The notes beneath the pieces are model-generated. The model was not told the DNA's origin. It made no database searches and was given only the letters and a program-made list of their open reading frames with translations. Positions 7,241-10,093 of a stretch of DNA of 10,093 nt are shown here, one piece after another (the stretch's first letter is position 1; every line of letters begins with the position of its first letter). A program made the translations under genes and the position numbers. The DNA is from JBCBKZ01 sp039026975 (GTDB lineage: Bacteria > Bacteroidota > Bacteroidia > J057), in contig JBCCLI010000234.1 of assembly GCA_039026975.1 (NCBI GenBank), forward strand, positions 1 through 10,093. The letters are read 5' to 3'.

Positions 7241-7453
7241 GAAAAAAAGGAGTTTGTGAGAAATATCGGTTTGGACCACCTATGTATTGGAGTAGGAACT
7301 CGATGAGAAGTAGAGGAACTACGCGAAATAGTTAAAAATCACCATGTGTTAATCACAAGAGAACCGAGGGACTATCCCGAGTATGGGGCTCATTACTATG
7401 ACTTTTATTTCAGAGATCCTAATGGCTTTCCCCTTGAAATTGTCTGCCAATGA
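7241..7453 (+). pseudogene. C-terminal half of a VOC-family (glyoxalase/bleomycin resistance) gene, broken
   Basis: Read in one frame, the + strand gives FVRNIGLDHLCIGVGTR, then TGA (7304-7306), then EVEELREIVKNHH, PRDYPEYGAHYYDFYF and RDPNGFPLEIVCQ before the final TGA (7451-7453). GLDHLCIGV followed by a helix, PEYG..YY..FF.DPnG..lEiv, is the textbook second beta-alpha-beta-beta-beta module of vicinal oxygen chelate proteins. The His in LDH and the Glu in LEIV are the usual metal ligands. The N-terminal module is missing, with stops in all nearby codons upstream of 7241, and the internal TGA interrupts what remains. No initiation codon lies between that TGA and the conserved part. This is therefore a 5'-truncated, nonsense-mutated relic. 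Family members handle methylglyoxal, fosfomycin, catechols and similar substrates; the original one cannot be told. Confidence 0.85.
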
Positions 7454-7558
7454 GAGTATGTATTCACAAACCCATGAATGTTAATACCTACCGGTGGATG
7501 AACATATCAGTGCCTGGCATAAGAGGCTTAACAAGTTTTGTCATTGAATTCCGGAAGC

Positions 7559-7972
7559 CTACACCTCCTCCCTGGCCATCTTTACATACTTGTCTATTTG
7601 CTCCTGTCGGCTAGCCAGACGGGTATTTAGGTCTTCTTTACTGACGGTGGTTTCAGGGTCAAACTTGGCTCCCCATACCCATAGTTCTATAAGGACTGGA
7701 ATGAGTTCTATCCCTTTTTCTGTAAGGGAATAGTACTTCATGGTTTTCCGCTTTTCATAAGGCTTACTTTTGATGATCTCGTATGATTCCAGCATTTTCA
7801 GTCTGTCAGAAAGAACATTGGTGGCCATACCTTCTCCTGCTTCCAGAAAATCTTTGTAGAAATGCTTGCTGTTTAGCGCCAGATCTCTTAAAATCAACAT
7901 GGTCCACTTGTCCCCCAAAATGTCTAGGGAAAAGCTGACTGGGCAATCCGACCGCTTATGTATTCTCCTCAT
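7559..7972 (-). CDS. HxlR-family winged-helix transcriptional regulator
   Basis: A 137-residue cytoplasmic DNA-binding protein. The HxlR signature starts with Cys10 in CPVSFSLDILGDKWTMLILRDL (10-31). It continues through the recognition region (GMATNVLSDRLKMLESYEII, about 48-67) and the wing (KTMKYYSLTEKGIELIPVL). Length and layout are normal for the family, which binds DNA as a homodimer. In YodB, HypR and related members an N-terminal Cys at this position senses quinones, aldehydes or disulfide stress. That Cys10 does so here is inference. It is the second gene of a - strand operon, 51 bp after the SDR gene. A degenerate copy of the palindrome found upstream of the SDR gene lies 11 bp before its start, which suggests autoregulation. 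Confidence 0.93.
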   Translation of the reverse strand: MRRIHKRSDCPVSFSLDILGDKWTMLILRDLALNSKHFYKDFLEAGEGMATNVLSDRLKMLESYEIIKSKPYEKRKTMKYYSLTEKGIELIPVLIELWVWGAKFDPETTVSKEDLNTRLASRQEQIDKYVKMAREEV

Positions 7973-7983
7973 ATCTGCAAATT

Positions 7984-8000
7984 ACTTGTTATTTGCCAGT
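7984..8000. promoter_or_regulatory. Degenerate third copy of the HxlR-operator-like palindrome, upstream of hxlR
   Basis: ACTTGTTATTTGCCAGT has a perfect left half-site, ACTTGTTA, identical to the best palindrome at 8792-8808, and a right half matching at 5 of 8 positions. Spacing (17 bp) is the same. It lies in the 51-bp gap between the SDR stop and the hxlR start, 11 bp before the hxlR start codon. Confidence 0.45.
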
Positions 8001-8023
8001 ATTGCCCAATCATACGATTAAAA

Positions 8024-8767
8024 TCAACCTTTGTTAATCACTTTGAAGGCTAATCCAGGCATGATTCTGCTCATTACCTTCATGATGCTCGCATGACTGA
8101 CCAGGATTTCCTCTTTTTCTTTCAGCATACCCTGAACCGCTAGTTCGGCAAACTTAGTAGGTTTCATGAGGGTCATTCCATCCAGATCAGGGTTATCACT
8201 ATTCATTCTAGTATCCACAGCAGGGGGATTTAGCTCTACTACTTTTACCTTGGTATCTCTGAGCTGGTGTCGAAGGGAGATGGTCCATGACTGTATAGCA
8301 GATTTTGTGGCAGAGTAAATCTGGGAAGCCGCCATAGGCATATAGGCAGAAGGTGAGGTTAAATTCACTATCATGGGTTTCTCACTCTTTAGTAGTTCCT
8401 CCAGGAAGACGTTGGTGACCATTACAGGTCCTTTAAGGTTAATATCGATCTCTTCCAATTGCTTTTCCAGTGGGTAATCATCGAGAATATTGAATCTTCT
8501 AAATACTGCTGCATTGTTAATGAGAATGTCTATCCCTCCCAAAAGCTCCTTTGTGGTAAGAAGAAGATTCTGCACTTGCTGAAGGTCGGTAACATCGCAG
8601 GTGGTAATTTTCAATTGAGGATTTTCACGTTTCGCTTTTTCTAAGGGTCCTGCTCTCCTGGCACAGATAAGGACTCTACCCCCTTCAGAACTGATTTTTT
8701 TGGCTAGCTCAAGACCGATACCGATCGAGCCGCCAGTTATAAGCACACGTTTGTTGTTGAAATTCAT
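8024..8767 (-). CDS. Short-chain dehydrogenase/reductase (SDR), DltE-like
   Basis: A 247-residue classical SDR with a Rossmann fold. The cofactor loop is TGGSIGIG (11-18). Arg37/Arg38 after the second strand favour NADP(H). Further landmarks are CDVTD (57-61), the structural NNAA (84-87), Asn110, and the catalytic triad Ser138-Tyr151-Lys155 (YSATK). All catalytic residues are present. Its substrate is unknown; it would reduce a carbonyl or oxidise an alcohol in the cytoplasm. The open frame extends 78 codons further upstream to 9001, but that stretch runs through the palindromic operators and antisense to the dinB-like gene. The ATG at 8767, directly before NKRVLITGG, is therefore the right start. 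It heads an operon with the HxlR regulator and diverges from the DinB-family gene 84 bp away. Confidence 0.92.
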   Translation of the reverse strand: MNFNNKRVLITGGSIGIGLELAKKISSEGGRVLICARRAGPLEKAKRENPQLKITTCDVTDLQQVQNLLLTTKELLGGIDILINNAAVFRRFNILDDYPLEKQLEEIDINLKGPVMVTNVFLEELLKSEKPMIVNLTSPSAYMPMAASQIYSATKSAIQSWTISLRHQLRDTKVKVVELNPPAVDTRMNSDNPDLDGMTLMKPTKFAELAVQGMLKEKEEILVSHASIMKVMSRIMPGLAFKVINKG

Positions 8768-8791
8768 GATAATCAATTTTCTATTACTAAC

Positions 8792-8808
8792 ACTTGTTAA
8801 TAACAAGT
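8792..8808. promoter_or_regulatory. HxlR-operator-like 17-bp palindrome, site 1
   Basis: ACTTGTTA-A-TAACAAGT is a perfect 8-bp inverted repeat around one central base. It lies 24 bp before the SDR start in the divergent SDR/DinB spacer. Two related copies stand nearby (8819-8835 and 7984-8000). Size and symmetry fit a winged-helix dimer such as the neighbouring HxlR protein. Confidence 0.7.
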
Positions 8809-8818
8809 AAATAAACTT

Positions 8819-8835
8819 ACTTGCTAAAAACAAGT
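8819..8835. promoter_or_regulatory. HxlR-operator-like 17-bp palindrome, site 2
   Basis: ACTTGCTAAAAACAAGT keeps the outer half-sites ACTTG and CAAGT with the same 7-bp spacing as site 1. Its centre is 27 bp from that of site 1, and it ends 16 bp before the DinB-family start. It is placed to affect transcription of that gene as well as the SDR operon. Confidence 0.6.
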
Positions 8836-8851
8836 ATTTAAATATTAACTT

Positions 8852-9349
8852 ATGGATGCTTACGATTTGATCAGGGAAAAAATCAGCTATAATCAGTGGG
8901 CCAATAAGGCGCTGATAGAATGGCTTAAGAAAGAGGCAGAAGAAGTTTATGAGAAAGAAGTGGCTTCCAGCTTCCCTTCTCTCAATAAATTGTTCCACCA
9001 TATATTAGACGCCCAGCTCTACTACCTATCTATTTTGGAAGGAGTGGCAGGGGTCTATGAGGAAGAATTATCGACAGAAACCATTTTTGCACAGCTTCAG
9101 GAAGTGGATGAACTATTGGTAACATGGATTCAGAATCGTCCTACAGAGCGGATGGATGAAGAAATTTCGTTGAAAAGATCCCCTTTTGTTGAGACGTATA
9201 CCGTAGCTACCCTCATTACACATTTGCTGAATCATAGTTCTTATCACCGTGGGCAAGTAGTAGCTATCAGGCACCAGTTAGATATACCTACTCCTCCCAG
9301 AACTGATTATTACAGATATTTCATTGCTCGAAAAATGGGAGAGGTTTGA
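8852..9349 (+). CDS. DinB/YfiT-superfamily metal-dependent protein
   Basis: A 165-residue four-helix-bundle protein of the DinB family, which includes thiol S-transferases (bacillithiol, mycothiol) and proteins of unknown activity. The expected metal-binding histidines are visible: His50 in LFHHILDAQLYYL, and His128 and His132 in HLLNHSSYHRGQ, the hallmark motif near the C-terminus. The N-terminus (YDLIREKISYNQWANKALIEWL) is also typical. Length is normal. It is transcribed divergently from the SDR-hxlR operon, and a palindromic site ends 16 bp before its start, so shared control is likely. If this organism makes bacillithiol, as some Bacteroidota do, conjugation of electrophiles would fit the neighbours. 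This is inference. Confidence 0.9.
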   Translation: MDAYDLIREKISYNQWANKALIEWLKKEAEEVYEKEVASSFPSLNKLFHHILDAQLYYLSILEGVAGVYEEELSTETIFAQLQEVDELLVTWIQNRPTERMDEEISLKRSPFVETYTVATLITHLLNHSSYHRGQVVAIRHQLDIPTPPRTDYYRYFIARKMGEV

Positions 9350-9390
9350 CCTTAAATCTTTTATATTTAGTAAACAGTAAAAGAATATTA

Positions 9391-9963
9391 ATGAAAAATA
9401 TGTCTGCTATATTGAAATCTATTAGGGAATTATCTGCTGGAAGCGAAGAGGACGTACTTGACATATTTTACTCCTTAAAGAAAAAAAAGATTGAGAAAGA
9501 TGACTTCATTTTACGGGAGGGAGAGGTCTGTACACAGTACTTTTTTGTGGAGAGCGGATCAGTGAGATTATTTTATGTGAAGGATGAAATAGACTACACT
9601 GTCTGGATAGGAACAGGGGGGGAGGTATTTACCAATCTTGAGAGTTACCTGGATGGTTCCAAAAGCAGGATAAATATTCAAGCGCTAGAACCCTCCGTGG
9701 TATACATGATACACAAGCCCCAAAGTGATGAACTGGCCTTAACACTAAATGCTTATAACACCCTTCTCAGGAAAACAGTTGAAATTGCTTTTGTCAACCT
9801 CAGCAAGAACGTTATCTCTTTTCAGAGTGAGGAGGCTGCTGAGAGATACCAAAGAGTAGAGGCAGAGAAAAACTGGATTTCAAAGTATCCACTAAAATAC
9901 ATTTCTACCTTTATAGGTGTTACCCAAAGCTCATTAAGCAGAATTAGCTCAAAGAAGAACTGA
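9391..9963 (+). CDS. Crp/Fnr-like transcriptional regulator
   Basis: A 190-residue regulator with an N-terminal cyclic-nucleotide-binding-like domain (about 30-110). Landmarks are DDFILREGEVCTQYFFVESGSVRLFY (37-62) and GEVFTNLESYLDGS (77-90). A long dimer helix (about 112-140) and a short C-terminal helix-turn-helix (YPLKYISTFIGVTQSSLSRI, 166-185) follow. The recognition helix is of the type frequent in Bacteroidota, where it reads YLGIT.E.LSRIRK. The canonical cAMP-binding Arg motif and Fnr cysteines are not seen, so the ligand, if any, is unknown. The frame is open from a TTG at 9346, but the ATG at 9391 (or the one at 9400) begins just before the domain and avoids overlap with the DinB gene stop. 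It lies 41 bp after that gene on the same strand and may be cotranscribed with it. Confidence 0.88.
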   Translation: MKNMSAILKSIRELSAGSEEDVLDIFYSLKKKKIEKDDFILREGEVCTQYFFVESGSVRLFYVKDEIDYTVWIGTGGEVFTNLESYLDGSKSRINIQALEPSVVYMIHKPQSDELALTLNAYNTLLRKTVEIAFVNLSKNVISFQSEEAAERYQRVEAEKNWISKYPLKYISTFIGVTQSSLSRISSKKN

Positions 9964-9986
9964 TTTTTTGTCATAGGGCAAAAAAT
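9963..9986. repeat. AT-rich inverted repeat just after the Crp/Fnr-like gene
   Basis: ATTTTTTG (9963-9970) pairs with CAAAAAAT (9979-9986) over an 8-nt loop, beginning at the stop codon. It may take part in transcription termination, but the stem is almost all A-T and no GC-rich hairpin with T-tract is seen. Confidence 0.35.
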
Positions 9987-9999
9987 AGGAGTATTCCGC

Positions 10000-10037
10000 C
10001 CTTTACTTTTGAAATATTCTCACTTAAAAAGTAAAGG
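10000..10037. repeat. 11-bp inverted repeat in the leader of the last gene
   Basis: CCTTTACTTTT (10000-10010) pairs perfectly with AAAAGTAAAGG (10027-10037) over 16 nt. It lies between the Crp/Fnr-like gene and the ATG at 10044 and overlaps a -7 promoter box. It could be an operator or an RNA hairpin in the leader. Confidence 0.55.
10004..10011 (+). promoter_or_regulatory. Bacteroidota-type -7 promoter box (TAnnTTTG)
   Basis: TACTTTTG matches the -7 element used by the primary sigma factor of Bacteroidota exactly. No TTG is found at the usual 19-21 bp upstream. Transcription from here would begin some 25-30 bp before the ATG at 10044. Confidence 0.4.
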
Positions 10038-10043
10038 ATAAAT

Positions 10044-10093
10044 ATGGTACCGATCATTCTCGGAATTATTTCAGGACTTGTTGTTGCTGTGAT
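10044..10093 (+). CDS. N-terminal fragment of a membrane-anchored protein, partial
   Basis: An ATG opens a frame that runs off the right edge, giving VPIILGIISGLVVAV after the Met: a hydrophobic segment beginning almost at residue 2. It is probably an uncleaved N-terminal membrane anchor. Sixteen codons are too few for a family call. An inverted repeat and a -7 box directly upstream support a real gene start. Confidence 0.5.
   Translation, partial: MVPIILGIISGLVVAV

Noticed and set aside
7512..7527. Possible terminator between the VOC relic and hxlR (GCCT...AGGC)
   Set aside because: Only 4 bp of stem and no proper T-tract.
8768..9001. 78-codon N-terminal extension of the SDR open frame
   Set aside because: It runs through the palindromic operators and antisense to the DinB-family gene, has no SDR homology, and the SDR fold begins right at the ATG at 8767.
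9346..9390. TTG start adding 15 residues to the Crp/Fnr-like protein
   Set aside because: The extra residues overlap the DinB stop and lie outside the domain; ATG at 9391 fits better.
9478..9489. A-rich run inside the Crp/Fnr-like gene as a frameshift site
   Set aside because: The frame is open and domain-consistent on both sides, so no slippage is needed.

Overview
The window looks like a chromosomal segment of a Bacteroidota bacterium, probably of the Cytophagales type (inference). The pointers are the style of the argininosuccinate lyase, a DUF4112 protein, a Crp/Fnr-like protein with the Bacteroidota type of C-terminal helix-turn-helix, start codons without clear Shine-Dalgarno sequences, and one good TAnnTTTG -7 box. 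No RNA gene, CRISPR array, intact insertion sequence or phage gene was found.

Left part (1-4149, + strand). The 3' end of a probable histidine-phosphotransfer (Hpt) protein is closed by a strong intrinsic terminator. Four tightly packed genes follow: a lipoprotein-like SdiA-regulated (YjiK-type) beta-propeller protein, a four-helix membrane class III nucleotide cyclase, a DUF4112 membrane protein and argH. Gaps are 27 bp, a 4-bp ATGA overlap and 5 bp, so they read as one operon in which an arginine biosynthesis gene ends a membrane/signalling cluster.

Middle (4150-7453). A complete sensor histidine kinase lies on the - strand, convergent to argH and without an adjacent response regulator. 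A 331-bp divergent spacer separates it from a secreted protein of unknown family. The next 700 bp are decayed sequence: a 17-bp inverted repeat whose arms are themselves hairpins, a trace of coding sequence on the - strand, and the C-terminal half of a glyoxalase/VOC-family gene with an in-frame stop.

Right part (7559-9963). An SDR oxidoreductase and an HxlR-family regulator form a - strand operon, with a DinB/YfiT-superfamily gene divergent from it. Three copies of a 17-bp palindrome of the form ACTTG-N7-CAAGT lie where an autoregulating HxlR protein would be expected to bind: two in the SDR/DinB divergent spacer and a degenerate one just before hxlR. This is a good candidate for a self-contained, thiol- or electrophile-responsive detoxification regulon. 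A Crp/Fnr-like regulator follows DinB. The window ends with inverted repeats, a -7 promoter box and the first codons of a membrane-anchored protein.
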